NCBI GenBank assembly: GCA_030159075.1
Contig: BROG01000108.1
Coordinates: 1,403,501 to 1,467,500 of the forward strand
Origin: Atrina japonica
Taxonomy: Eukaryota; Mollusca; Bivalvia; Pterioida; Pinnidae
DNA: 64,000 nucleotides
Direction of reading: 5' to 3'
In this document: in pieces, positions 1 through 10,737 of the stretch
Layout of the letters: each line of letters begins with the position of its first letter
Numbering within the stretch: position 1 is the stretch's first letter
Position numbers and translations under genes: made by a program
The notes under the pieces: model-generated
The model's database searches: none
Told to the model about the DNA's origin: nothing
What the model saw: the letters and a program-made list of their open reading frames with translations, nothing else

Positions 1-68
1 CTTTTTTATTTAAGATTTGCAACAACATATACATGTAAAATGTGATTTGATCCCCTGAGATTGAATAT

Positions 69-74
<6 letters not shown>

Positions 75-107
<33 letters not shown>

Positions 108-124
108 CACACACACACACACAC
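75..124. repeat. (TA)n and (CA)n microsatellite
   Basis: TA dinucleotides to about 103 then CA dinucleotides from 108. Confidence 0.95.
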
Positions 125-796
125 ATTTGAATATGCTGTGTGTGGCACAAGACAACAGTACATGTTCAACATTTGTTAGTTCCCCACAGACTGGGTTGGG
201 GAAGGGGACAACTAGTTTCAGGTTTTGTTTGTCTTTTTGTTTTGTGCCAGTTCTTCAACTAGGCTCACCAAATTTTGTGCAGTTATGCATCTGAAGTAGA
301 TGGAGTGTCACATAAAAAATTCCCCTCCTACCACCGTTGTTATATGCCCTGTGTATATTACATATTTGCAAATGACCATTATGTTGACTGATAAACTAAA
401 TTTACAATGCCATATTTTTCACTAATCTATGATAGTTATTGTATTATGGAAAATATGTGAAATTTCTTTAATGGAAATGTACTTGAAATAAAAATTCACT
501 TGTTCCCTGCTACTTTGTCTCTATTGGTTTGCTGTTTCCGCCATACACTTTAATATATATGTTTATCTGTGTATTCTGTAGGAACAGCTAAATCAAACGC
601 CTTAATTCACGCCAGCTGTTTTATTTAAGATTTGCTGGGTCTGGCACAAGGCAACAACATTTAAGTATTTTAATTTGTCAGATATGTTTGGATGCCCCCG
701 AGATCAAATATTATTAGAACGTAGTATTGTTTGGGCCATCTGTTAGTCTATTTTCAACATTCCATCAATTAAGGTGAGTTACTTCCTCATATTTAG

Positions 797-975
797 GAGG
801 CTGCCGTGCCTGAGTGGTTAGAGCAACGCACTTTGAACCATGAAGTATCTCACTTCTGGTCAGCACAGCTTTGAGCCTTGTTGGAACCTGAGCTTATTTT
901 TGTGAGAAATTTTTCCAGTTGCAGAAGGCTGATGGTTTCTTCCCGGATACATTGTAATTGGCTTCTCTCCTCTTA
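797..975 (+). mobile_element. tRNA-derived SINE, diverged copy
   Basis: A-box-like GTGCCTGAGTGGTTAGAGCA and tail TCCCGGATACATTGTAATTG. Just upstream of the first CDK12 exon in the window. Confidence 0.75.
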
Positions 976-1045
976 AGAATGGTGAAATTATGGGTAGAAG
1001 CCAGATTTTTGTATTTTCAAATGTTTTTTATTACTTATTTTGCAG

Positions 1046-1216
1046 ATGAACTAGTTGCACTGAAGAAGGTCCGTTTAGAGAATGAGAAAGAAGGCTTTCC
1101 CATAACAGCAGTGAGAGAAATCAAGATTTTGCGTCAACTGAATCATCCAAACATCGTCAATCTGAAAGAAATAGTTACAGACAAACAAGATGCTCTAGAT
1201 TTCAAGAAGGATAAAG
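1046..1216 (+). CDS. CDK12: CDK12 exon: beta-3 lysine and PITAVRE helix
   Basis: Acceptor TTTTGCAG precedes 1046; donor GTGAAC follows 1216. The first codon is split with its first base upstream. Encodes the segment from ELVALKKV through the conserved [14 protein letters not shown], nearly identical to animal CDK12. Confidence 0.93.
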
Positions 1217-4200
1217 GTGAACATGATTTCACTTTTGTCATTATATGATTTAAAGCTGAAGTTTATTTTTAGCTCGTAGGGACAAAAGTCTGGAGAGCTA
1301 CTGCTATACCACTGGTGTAGGCATCTGTAGACAAAACTTTAACCTTGCCTACATCTTTTTAACCACAAGGGACAGGGCTTTGATATTTCACATATAGATT
1401 TCTTATGACCAGAGCTTTCATTTGGTACCTTGACTTTTGACCTAGTGACCTTGGACTTTGACCTTCTTTTCAAAATTTTTTAACCTGACCTGAAGGAATC
1501 AAAATATTTACCATTCCTTGATGTGACAGCTGTGGGTCAAATACCTATTTTGAAAATTTACACCCATTTCTGTTGAGTTTTGTTGTCTTCCGACAAATCT
1601 TGTTCTGATTATATCCGGTCTTGTACCAATTTCATATCTGGACATTTATTATGTGACCAAGACAGAAAAAGGGGAATATTACTTTTGTTTTGTGTGTTTG
1701 TACATTTCTCTGTTTCCAACATTTTTACCGTGTCAAATTCATATATAGGTCACATACTTCTCCAAACAAAATATTGACCTTGGCCTTGAACTTTGACCTA
1801 CTTTTCAAAAACTTTAACCTGACCTGAAGGAATCAAAATATTTACCATACCTTAACATGACAGCTGTGGGTCAAATACCTATTTGAAAATTTACATCCGT
1901 TTCTGTTGAAAATGAGGTTTACTTGTACCATTATGTATACATGAATTATGCTGAGAAATACATAGTCAAACTTGCATAAAAAGGCACCTGCCTGCTAAGG
2001 TCATTTAAATTTAACCTTTGTTAACTTTTTTGATAACAAATAAACCTCTTTACAAAGGCCACCTGTCTATTATTGCTACTTTTGTTTCATCCCCGGAGTG
2101 GCCTTTATAGACATTTCTGACTGTAATTTACATGTTCAATTTTAATGTAATTGTATCTTATTTTTTTGTTTTGATACATTACACATTTGTAGTATCATGG
2201 AGAAGTTGTATAACAATATTCCTATTTCACCAAACTTTATAAATTATGATTTTTTTTTGTTTTTTGTTTTTTTGTTAATGTTTCTTTTTATTATATTCAG
2301 GTGCTTTCTACTTGGTGTTTGAATACATGGATCATGACTTGATGGGAATTTTAGAGTCTGGAATGTGTCATTTAAAAGAAGAACATATCGCGTCCTTTAC
2401 GAAACAATTATTAGACGGTTTGAACTATTGTCATAAAAAGAACTTTTTACATAGGGACATAAAATGTTCCAATATATTGCTAAATAATAGGTAAGATCTT
2501 TTGTTCTGTTTCCTTGTGTTATTTTTTTTGAACTGAAAAGTTGACAACATGCTATAGAAACAGCATGAAGAGACTATTGCTCTTGGAAAAGTGCAGGATG
2601 TGCTTAACTTGGCAGAGTTTTAAGTGTAGCAAATACAATTAGCATGACAAAGACTTTGTATTTTTCCCCATTAGGAACACTGAATAATTGTACTATTTTC
2701 CTTTCACTGACCATTTTTTCCATATGATGCCTTACTTGAGTTTATGAAGAAATGTTTAACTTCTTACAGGGCTGAGAATTTTCCTCCAATTGGAGGAACT
2801 CTTCCTTTGTCAAAAGTTTGCTGCAATTTTAAATCTTTCCTTCCCCATTAAACCCATACAGAGAACCCATTTTCCTCCCTTTTCATCAATATGGAATCAC
2901 ATCCCTGTAATTTATGTATTGATGATGTGTATGATTTAGAAGTTGGAAAAGGACTTGAGGTTGATGTTTGCTGGTTGAAAAAAAAAAACATTGAATGTCC
3001 TAACTAAAATTGCTCGTTTTCTTTTTGCTACAATTAATGTTCATATGATTCCCCAAATCGTGAGACATCAGTATCACATCACCTTATTTTATCAGTGATG
3101 TTGTCTTTGGAGGAAAATACATGGATCATTTCAGTTAAAATCTAATTTTTGTTTTCAGATTCTGTTATGTTTCCTCTGCATTTCAGGGGTCAAATAAAGC
3201 TCGGAGATTGGGGATTAGCTCGTCTATACGAAGCTGAAGACAAAGACAGATTGTATACAAATAAAGTTATAACTCTGTGGTATAGACCCCCAGAGTTACT
3301 GCTCGGGGAAGAGCGATATGGTCCGGCGATTGATGTATGGAGTATAGGGTATGTGGTTTGAAGACATGCATTATACCATATAAGTTGAAATTTTAGCGAG
3401 ATGCAGATTTAGTGTTTTGTCCTAAAAATATGGTATGTAATTTTAGTGAGAAGTAACTTTAGTGATTATATGATTGAAAAATGATATCTCTTGCCTACGG
3501 CGATGAATGAATTGTTGGTGATATTAAATTTTAGCAATCTCAATGGCCTCGCTAAGAATGCAAAAATTGAATTCTCGCTAAAATTTCTGCGTATATGGTA
3601 GTATGGAGCAAGAGTATTTCCATGACTTTTCACAAAGTTATCATGTCATGTAAAGTGTTTATTATGATGATGTTTTGAGTGTATTGTGGTCACCAGCATC
3701 AAGAAAAATGGAACATTGCATTAAAAAATATATGTTTGCATTCTTTGTGAGTGTCGAAACTACAAGTTTTTGAAGAACTCTGGTGATCAGATTCACATTT
3801 TTGAGTCTTTATGAAATAGATATAATGACAGTAAGTTATTATTGTTATATGGTAAAGGTTAACTTTTTAGTGTCATATTTCTTAATTACTGAAATAATTA
3901 ACCCTGTTATATTGGACACCTGATGGATAAACTATAGACAAAACTACACACGTTTCTATCCATATCAGCAGACAGCGCAAGATCGTTGTAGCGGATAGCT
4001 CGAGTTGAATCCTTTAGCTACACCCATCAATTACAGTTTGATGATACAGATTGAAACATTTGTGTGGTTTTGTATTTATTACATGCCCTTTATTTATTCA
4101 GTTGTGTAAACAAATTTAAAATTCATTTATCTTTAATAAATTTGGCCAGTATTGAAGTTGTGTGATCAAGTGAGAGCGACTGCCATTTTTTTCAAATTGA

Positions 4201-7200
4201 ACCATACGTGCATCATTTCTGCTTACCATCGGCCTAGTTGGATTTCATATTGGCAAAATTAATTGAGAAAATATGCTTCGCCTTGGGCCAATACGATAGA
4301 CCTCCTCTCAATAACTAGGCCAGTATGGAAACCACTGATTTATATTCCTATATTATTGTTTTGGTACCTGCCATATTGTAAAACTTAGTAATTCTGTCTA
4401 TTCCAGGTGCATACTAGGTGAACTTTTTACAAGGAAACCAATATTCCAAGCAAATCAGGAATTTGCTCAGCTAGAGTTGATAAGTAAAACCTGTGGATCA
4501 CCCTGTCCAGCTGTTTGGCCAGATGTGATTAAGTTACCACTGTTCCATACCTTCAAACCTAAAAAGCAGTACAGAAGAAGACTTAGAGAAGAGTTTTCTT
4601 TGTAAGTTGGTCTGACAAAAGTTCTGTTTAATCTATCTTGTCATCTCACTACATGCTGTGTAAGTCTTAACATTTGTGTGTAGGTTGATTTATAGTTTTA
4701 TACTTTTTAGGGGAAAAAAACATTTCAAGAAGTCGACTGGCAGAAATCTTGAAAATCAAATTAAAAAATTCAATGGATTCTTTTCTATTTTATCAGTGAC
4801 ATCTTCCAAATTTTAAGATGGGTTAATATTTTTCCAGGTTTGTGTTTGTCCTTGACTCTTTCTAAAAGTAGTATAGATAGGACTTAGCATCAACAGGGAT
4901 AGCTAGAGGTCAAGAGACCCAGTTCTACGTTTTGTTTACAGTTGCTAGAAACAAGTGCTATTAAGTACCTATGTCCTCATGATAAAAGATTTCAGAGCAA
5001 TTGTTTTTATGCCCAGGAGAATGAAGATTAGGGCCATATTATTTTTGGTTTTGTCTGCTTGCAGCATTCTGGTCTCTGTCAAATATCTTGAAATTTTTTC
5101 CTTAAATTTTAACCATATTTGGTGTGTTTTATTTATATCTGTGATATCTGAAATGAGTTTTGATTATGAGAAATGATAAGAAATACTTATTAGAGTAATA
5201 TGACTTTAACATCTTCATATTGACTTAGCTTATGGGAACATAGAGGTAAACACATTGTGTTTAATCTATATTCTTCTATCTGTCCTCATCTCCATTTTTT
5301 TGTGTAGCTATCAGGAATGAGACCTTTCCTCAGTTTGACAGAATTCAAAATTATGCTGCAAAAGCATCCACTTGAAAATAAATATAAGGAATTTTAGAAA
5401 CATGAAATAAATTTATATATACTTGCTGTTCCCGCTTGATGGTCATGTAATGTATTACTGTAGCATCTTGAATGAACAGCTAGATAAAATTATCTTTCTT
5501 CACACCAATTACTGGACCACAGTTTAGTAAATTGGGTCGATGGAAGCGTACAAATCTGTTAAAGTTTTACTTAGTATAAGTTGTCATTCCACCTCTCCAT
5601 TTTGCTATATCACATAGATCTAAGATGGGAACATATAGGTTTTAGTCTGTCTGTCTGTCTGTCTGTCTTTTTGTAAATTTTAACCAATTTTGGTGTGTTT
5701 CTTTATATCAGTGATATCTGGAATGATTTGATTACAAAACACAACTTTAACATCTTTATTTTGTCTAAGTCCATTGGGACGTAGCATTAACCGTATTGGG
5801 TTTAATCTGTATTCTTTAATCTGTCCTCATATCAATTTTTTTCGCATAGCTAACAGGGATGAGAATTTTCCTCAAATTTTAGAATTCCTCCAAAATTTTG
5901 CTGCAATGTTAAATCTTTATATTCCCCATTAAACCTGGGCTACAAATGATTAATTCCCCCCTTTTTCATCATTATGGAATCACATCCCAGAGATTGTATG
6001 ATGATTAATAGCTATTGAATTTGCAAATCAAAAAGAAAGTCGATAAAATCTAAACCAAAATGTAGTGCGTCATGATCAGATATTAACCATACATATTTTT
6101 GAATGTCACTTTGCCCAATTATGTTTGTATTGCTTCATCAGATTTCCCTAAAGTCCTTAAATGTTTCAGCTTGGAAATGCTTAATAGAAATCTGAGATAA
6201 ATAAATATAAACTTGCTGTTCCCGCTTGATGGTCATGTAATGTATTACTGTAGCATCTTGAATGAACAGCTAGATAAAATTATCTTTCTTCACACCAATT
6301 ACTGGACTACAGTTTGGTAAATTGGGTCGATGGAAGATTACAAGTCTGTTTAAGTTTTTCTTTATTGAATGTTGTGGTTCTGCCACTCCTTGTAATGCCA
6401 CGTAGATCTAAGATTGATTTTGGCCTTTCTCTTTGTGACGTCTTGGCAATACTCATTTTGAATTAAGTGATCCTGGTATCCCCTGGGCAGTTTGGACAAG
6501 GCCAAAAATAGCCCAAACTTTAAAAATATTTTTCTTTACCCCTGTACATCAAGGATAAAAACTAAATACATGGCTAGAAAGAGAATAAAGCCCTCTGTCA
6601 GATTTGTGAATTTTATTATTCTGGGAGCAAGGGTTCAGTGTTTGGGGCAGGACAATGGCCAGTAGTGATAATGTGCTTTAGCTTAGAAAATCTTCTCTTC
6701 TTTTATACATTTAAAAACAAAATTGATTATGGTTTAAGAAAGATCATAAAACCCTCTACCAAAATTTTGAAATTTATTATTCTGGAATTAGGGGTCCAAG
6801 GCCTGGGGCAGGGCCAATTTAGCTATATAGTGACTATATCATACAACATGTAGAAAATGGCTAGTAACATTTTGTTACTCAAAATACATTAATTTTTTGT
6901 ATAAAAAGATTTATGATAAAGTTGTTAAGAATGATCTAAGAATCATTTGGACAAATTGTCAGGGTCATGGGGTCAAAAGTCATGGTAACACTACATAAAT
7001 GAAAAGTTTACCTAAAGTTTTTGACATTTTTGACTTCTTTTCTGGAACCAGTTGCCCAATTTTAACCAAACTTGGCAGGACATATTTGCATTTGTAGGTG
7101 CATAAAATTTGTAAATGAAAAGGGGCTAGGAACAAAAGGGGTCCCAAAAAGGACCAAATTTTGTATACCTGAAAAATCATGAACCAATAATTAGCCTAAT

Positions 7201-10200
7201 CTCACTGTAATCATGTTCCACTCAGGTGACCGTTAAGGTCTATTGGGCCTCTGTTAGATTTCAACAAAGTCCTTCCTTTATCTGCATATTTTTTCAGCTT
7301 GAAAATAAGTATAAGCAATATGAGATAAATTCATATATACTTGCTGTTCCCGCTTGATGGTCATGTAATGTATTACTGTAGCATCTTGAATGAACAGCTA
7401 GATAAAATTATCTTTCTTCACACCAATTACTGGACCACAGTTTGGTAAATTGGGTCGATGGAAGATTACAAGTTTAAGTTTTTCATACATTACATGTCTT
7501 GCTGTCACTCCATATTGTTATACCATTTAGACTGGGTAATTATTACAAATTATGGCATTGGTATATTTAGAATAGCATAAAAGTTATCTTATGTTTTGTG
7601 TTTTTACAGCCTTCCTAAACCAGCATTAGATTTAATGGATCAAATGCTGGAATTGGATCCGTCCAAGAGGATCTCGGCAGAGCAGGCTATAGTGAGTCCT
7701 TGGCTCAGAGATCTGGAACCAAACAGAATACCTCCACCAGAGTAAGTTCTAATTAATTACCTGGAAATCTAGTCAAACCATGGTCCAGTTTTTGTGTCAA
7801 ATGGTAATATATGTGTATATATCTGTCGGTGCCTAAGATAGTTTAACTCTGCTGTTCCCGCTTGATGCCCATGTACTTTGTATCATTGCTGTGGCATCTT
7901 GAATGAGCAGCTAAATAAAAGTAGCTTTCTTCACACCGAGTGCTGCAATGATGGTTCAACACTTCGGGTCGATGGGAGTTGACATTTATGGTAATCTCAT
8001 TGACTAGTGCTGTTTTTTTGATGATGTTGGTAGAATATTTTCAGAATTTCTGAAATGGATTGTATTCATTTAATTTATGAATTGAAGTTGTAACATTATA
8101 GAACTCATGACTTTAGAGCACTAGTTTATTAGTGTAAAACATTTATTTCTCCGTTTAAGTGCTCTTCATAGAATGGATAAAAGACTTCTTTAAAATAACC
8201 ACAGAAAGTGAATATTATTGAAATTGAAGGGGAATGAATTTTTCTCTCATATAAACAGAGGTTTCAAAATAACAGGTTCATTATGGTAATACAGAAATTT
8301 GGCCAGGGAGTTAATATCAATGTAAATAAAGTAGGATTCCAATGTAACCAGGCTCAATATAAGTTGGTTTGACTGTATTTCAAAATTTAGTTCAGACAGT
8401 TCTCCAGATTTATGAAATATGTTAAGATATGGAAGGCGAACAGATGTTTATAAGAGGACTAGAAAACCTTGCCTTCTAAGTCAGAGAGATCAAGTGGCAC
8501 AGCTATGCCTAAAAAAAAACTCATCCAAGATTTTAACCTGTCATGATAAACAATTCTATTATCGGTTCCTACAATGCATACATCAAACCTTTACAAGACA
8601 ATTGCTAGTCACTTTGTCCTATGTCATCAATGCTTTATGTTATTTCCACAAAATTCCTCCTCTCACAAAATCCTTCATCTTGAGGATAGTAAATTTGATA
8701 GAAACTTAAAAATGAATGCAAAACAATTCATACTTGCTGCTCCCGCTTGATGGTCATGTAATTTATTACTGTAGCATCTTGAATGAGCAGCTAGATCAAA
8801 TTATCTTTCTTCACACCAATTACTGGACAACAGTTTCGTAAATTGGGTCGATGAAAGTTTACAAGTTTAGATTTTAATGTATACCACTCAGTATACTCAT
8901 TCAAATGCAAGGCACTGGAAGTTTTTCTTCACTATTGAAGTCAGTCTGTCTTGCGCAATGTTGTTGATGCAAAATCTCTTAAACTGCATGGCTAAAGTAC
9001 AAAATATATAGAAGTATGTATTTGTAGCTCTGACAACTTTTTCTTATATCTAGAGGCATGATTTTATCAGTAAATGTCTTTGAGATAATGATTTCAAATT
9101 ATTTAAATTTCAGTCTCCCGAAGGATCAAGATTGTCACGAAATGTGGTGCAAGAACAGGAAAAAACATCTGAAGGAAGTTCAGCGGAGAGAAAGTGAAGT
9201 AGCTTCCTCAGGTACAAATTCATCTAAATCTTCAGCACCGTCCGGGAATTGTCAACAAGGCAATAAGAATGCTGCTGCAAAAGATTCTGCACTGCAGAGA
9301 TCTACATCAGGTTGTGAGCAGAATGTGTCTAGCTCTAGTAAAACAAGTGTAAAACCTTCATCATCTTCCTCTTCATCCTCACTGGGTCCATCTTACAGTA
9401 GAAGCTCATCTCAAGGACAATCTACAAGTCAGATTCCTTCATCACATAGCCAAGGGCCTTCAGCTTCCAGCAGCAGCAGCAGTAGTGGTGCAAGTCAGCT
9501 TGGAATCTTTAGTCACAGGAAAGAAAGTGCATCAGGTAATTGCATACCTGGGCTAGACGTGCCTGCTGAAAAAGATGTGGAGGAAAGCTCAAGTTCGCAT
9601 ATTGCTAATAAAGGAAATGGTAAAAGTAATGTTACAGCAGAAAATCAAGTGAAACCAGACTCAGGATCTCAGAGTTCAAACCAGAATCCTCAGAATCAGC
9701 TGACACAGTTTGTACAACTGTTTCAGCAAGGTTTATCTGTCGCAGAAGTTGTTAAAAATATGAACATGACACCTGATGAACAGACCTTGCAACTTATGAA
9801 TAACTTGAGTACTCAGCTTATGTTAGCTGCCCAGATGTCTAATCAAGCACAGTCAACAAAGGAGGACACAGCAAAAGTTCAAGCACCTGCAGATTCTTCA
9901 AGTTCCAGTGCCAGTCAGTCATCTCAGCCTGCGGATAAGTATTCTTCTGGTGGATACCATTCAGGAGGGGATAGCTATGATAATCTCAATTATGGTAACT
10001 CTTACGGGGTTTCTAAAAGTGGTATGGGGTCGGGTGGTTACCAAGGGGAAAGTTTTAAATCGGAAAAGTTACAGCCGCCGTCAGCTTCTGGTGAGGCAGG
10101 GGGTAGTAATGTTGGAGTAAAAGCAGCACTAGCACAGTTGTTGGCTGAGCAAGGTTTGCGAGTAAGTATGGGAGGAACTGAGATATCAAAAGGTAGTGAG

Positions 10201-10737
10201 ACAAGTGCCTTTTCCAAAGATACCACTACCTACAGCTCAGCAGAAAGTCGCCATTTCTACTCGAGTCATGGTCATGAGTTTCATGGCAGTGGTTTCCATC
10301 AAAGTGGTAGTACCTCTGGTTCTGATGTGTTGCCTGGTCGAGATGCATCTCGCTCCTTACAGACCCAGTACAGCTTTAGTTCAGACGATTCCCCAAGGGG
10401 AAATTACTCCGGAGATAAATATGGGAGTTCGAGTTCATTTAATCAACCAGGTGCAGGTGGTTCAAGTGGTGGTAGTGGTTACTTCAGCCAGTATGGTGGT
10501 TCTGGATCTACATCTAAACCATCAATGCAACAGAAGTCTTATGCGGAGGCTACACAAGGACCACCTTCCAAACCCAAAAGTATACTTAAGAATAAAAGTG
10601 GTACGCCTGGCAAGCCACATGGTACTGGGAGTATGCCATCATCTCTAATAGAAGGTATGGGAAGGCCACCACCGAGCAATTTTGGACAAGGAAGAGATGG
10701 ACAGCAATATGGTTCCGGAAGAGGGAGTTGGAATTGA
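1046..10737 (+). CDS. CDK12: CDK12, cyclin-dependent kinase 12 (3' part, six exons)
   Basis: Spliced coding sequence join(1046..1216, 2301..2490, 3187..3348, 4407..4601, 7610..7741, 9114..10737), 824 residues in the window. All junctions are GT-AG and phases agree. Visible in order: the beta-3 lysine motif VALKKV, the cyclin-binding helix [11 protein letters not shown] (PITAIRE-type, diagnostic for CDK12/13), [14 protein letters not shown] insert, catalytic HRDIKCSN, a DWG where DFG is expected, T-loop [14 protein letters not shown], lobe motifs [10 protein letters not shown] and LDPSKR, the CDK12-type tail DCHEMW, then a long Ser/Gly/Gln-rich C-terminus. By family knowledge the enzyme pairs with cyclin K in the nucleus and phosphorylates the RNA polymerase II CTD during elongation and processing. 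The N-terminal RS region and glycine loop must lie upstream of the window. CDK12 versus CDK13 cannot be separated in an invertebrate with one ancestral gene. Confidence 0.93.
1449..1909. repeat. Imperfect direct duplication, CDK12 intron
   Basis: Segments 1449-1575 and 1776-1909 both contain CCTGACCTGAAGGAATCAAA and GACAGCTGTGGGTCAAATAC. Confidence 0.75.
1962..2130. mobile_element. MITE family C (AGTCAAACTTGCAT), copy 1
   Basis: AGTCAAACTTGCATAAAAAG followed by GGCACCTGCC, CCTCTTTACAAAGGCCACCT. In CDK12 intron before the exon at 2301. Other copies are at about 20090-20255, 47060-47215 (inverted) and 56832-56990. Confidence 0.6.
2301..2490 (+). CDS. CDK12: CDK12 exon: hinge and HRD catalytic loop
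   Basis: Acceptor TATATTCAG, donor GTAAGA. Encodes [15 protein letters not shown] (hinge), [15 protein letters not shown] (catalytic loop) and ILLNN. Confidence 0.94.
3187..3348 (+). CDS. CDK12: CDK12 exon: activation segment, with DWG
   Basis: Acceptor CATTTCAG, donor GTATGTGG. Reads [14 protein letters not shown], so the metal-binding DFG is DWG (codons GAT TGG GGA at 3206-3214). It then carries the T-loop [20 protein letters not shown] and the APE-region aspartate in DVWSIG. The usual WSCG is WSIG here. Confidence 0.93.
3936..4095. mobile_element. TIR MITE in CDK12 intron
   Basis: Left arm ACAAAACTACACACGTTTCT, right arm ending TTGTGTGGTTTTGTATTTAT, inverted with respect to each other. 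A second copy in reverse orientation lies at 42732-42910. Confidence 0.75.
4407..4601 (+). CDS. CDK12: CDK12 exon: C-lobe
   Basis: Acceptor CTATTCCAG, donor GTAAGTTG. Encodes [32 protein letters not shown] and [16 protein letters not shown], all typical CDK12/13 C-lobe blocks. Confidence 0.93.
5423..5555 (+). ncRNA. Box H/ACA snoRNA copy 1 (CDK12 intron)
   Basis: About 133 nt with the two-hairpin H/ACA layout. Hairpin 1 is closed by GCTGTTC/GAACAGC, with a pocket of CCGCTT (left) and TTGAAT (right) under a stem beginning GATG/CATC. The hinge has the H box AGATAA (ANANNA). Hairpin 2 is closed by CTTTC/GGAAG, with pocket TTCACA/GTCGAT under an apical stem CCAATTACT/AGTAAATTGG. An ACA box at 5550-5552 lies three bases before the predicted 3' end. 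It is on the host strand, as expected for intron-processed snoRNAs. Ends are predicted from box positions. Confidence 0.85.
6213..6345 (+). ncRNA. Box H/ACA snoRNA copy 2 (CDK12 intron)
   Basis: Nearly identical to copy 1: same GCTGTTC/GAACAGC stem, same two guide pockets, H box AGATAA, and ACA at 6340-6342. The lower stem of hairpin 2 is fuller here (ATCTTTC/GGAAGAT). It lies in the same intron as copies 1 and 3. Confidence 0.85.
6985..7255. repeat. Dispersed repeat ending CAGGTGACCGTTAAGG
   Basis: Contains ACCAGTTGCCCAATTTTAAC and GGGGTCCCAAAAAGGACC; its end resembles the inverted start of the repeat at 44272. Unknown class. Confidence 0.5.
7341..7473 (+). ncRNA. Box H/ACA snoRNA copy 3 (CDK12 intron)
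   Basis: Same architecture as copies 1 and 2, with H box AGATAA and ACA at 7468-7470. Its 3' end is about 136 nt from the acceptor of the exon starting at 7610. The flank upstream (GATAAATTCATATATAC) is shared with copy 1, so duplication included host DNA. Confidence 0.85.
7610..7741 (+). CDS. CDK12: CDK12 exon: end of kinase domain
   Basis: Acceptor TTTTTACAG, donor GTAAGTTC. Encodes [20 protein letters not shown] and a stretch ending in IPPP; the Asp codon is completed in the next exon. Confidence 0.92.
7849..7987 (+). ncRNA. Divergent box H/ACA snoRNA copy 4 (next CDK12 intron)
   Basis: About 139 nt, clearly diverged in the stems while both guide pockets (CCGCTT/TTGAAT and TTCACA/GTCGAT) are unchanged. 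Apical stem 1 is GATGCC/GGCATC, and apical stem 2 is CCGAGTG paired with CACTTCGG instead of CCAATTAC/GTAAATTGG, so both sides changed together. H box AAATAA, ACA at 7982-7984. This is the strongest evidence that the family is a selected structured RNA. Confidence 0.85.
8215..8381. repeat. Dispersed repeat, CDK12 intron
   Basis: Contains TTGAAGGGGAATGAATTTTT and AAGTTGGTTTGACTGTA; related sequence at 41925-42050. Confidence 0.5.
8734..8866 (+). ncRNA. Box H/ACA snoRNA copy 5 (CDK12 intron)
   Basis: Closing stem 1 is GCTGCTC/GAGCAGC, a compensated double change relative to GCTGTTC/GAACAGC. H box AGATCA, ACA at 8861-8863, same guide pockets. It lies 247 nt before the last coding exon's acceptor. 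Confidence 0.85.
9114..10737 (+). CDS. CDK12: CDK12 last coding exon: DCHEM tail and low-complexity C-terminus
   Basis: Starts after AAATTTCAG with [18 protein letters not shown], matching the DCHEL motif that packs against ATP in CDK12. About 540 codons follow: Ser-rich, then a Gln/Leu helical block ([20 protein letters not shown]), a second short block ([14 protein letters not shown]), then Gly/Ser/Tyr-rich sequence ending GSGRGSWN and TGA at 10735-10737. The upstream in-frame ATG at 9058 is in the intron and is not a start. Confidence 0.92.

Noticed and set aside
8419..8709. 96-codon plus-strand ORF in a CDK12 intron
   Set aside because: No similarity and no splice signals linking it to the kinase frame.
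9058..9113. In-frame ATG upstream of the last CDK12 exon as an independent gene start
   Set aside because: The CAG at 9111-9113 is a good acceptor, phase joins the previous exon, and the DCHEM motif must follow the kinase domain.
10196..10648. 150-codon ORF overlapping the CDK12 last exon
   Set aside because: A shadow in another frame of the Ser/Gly-rich coding region.
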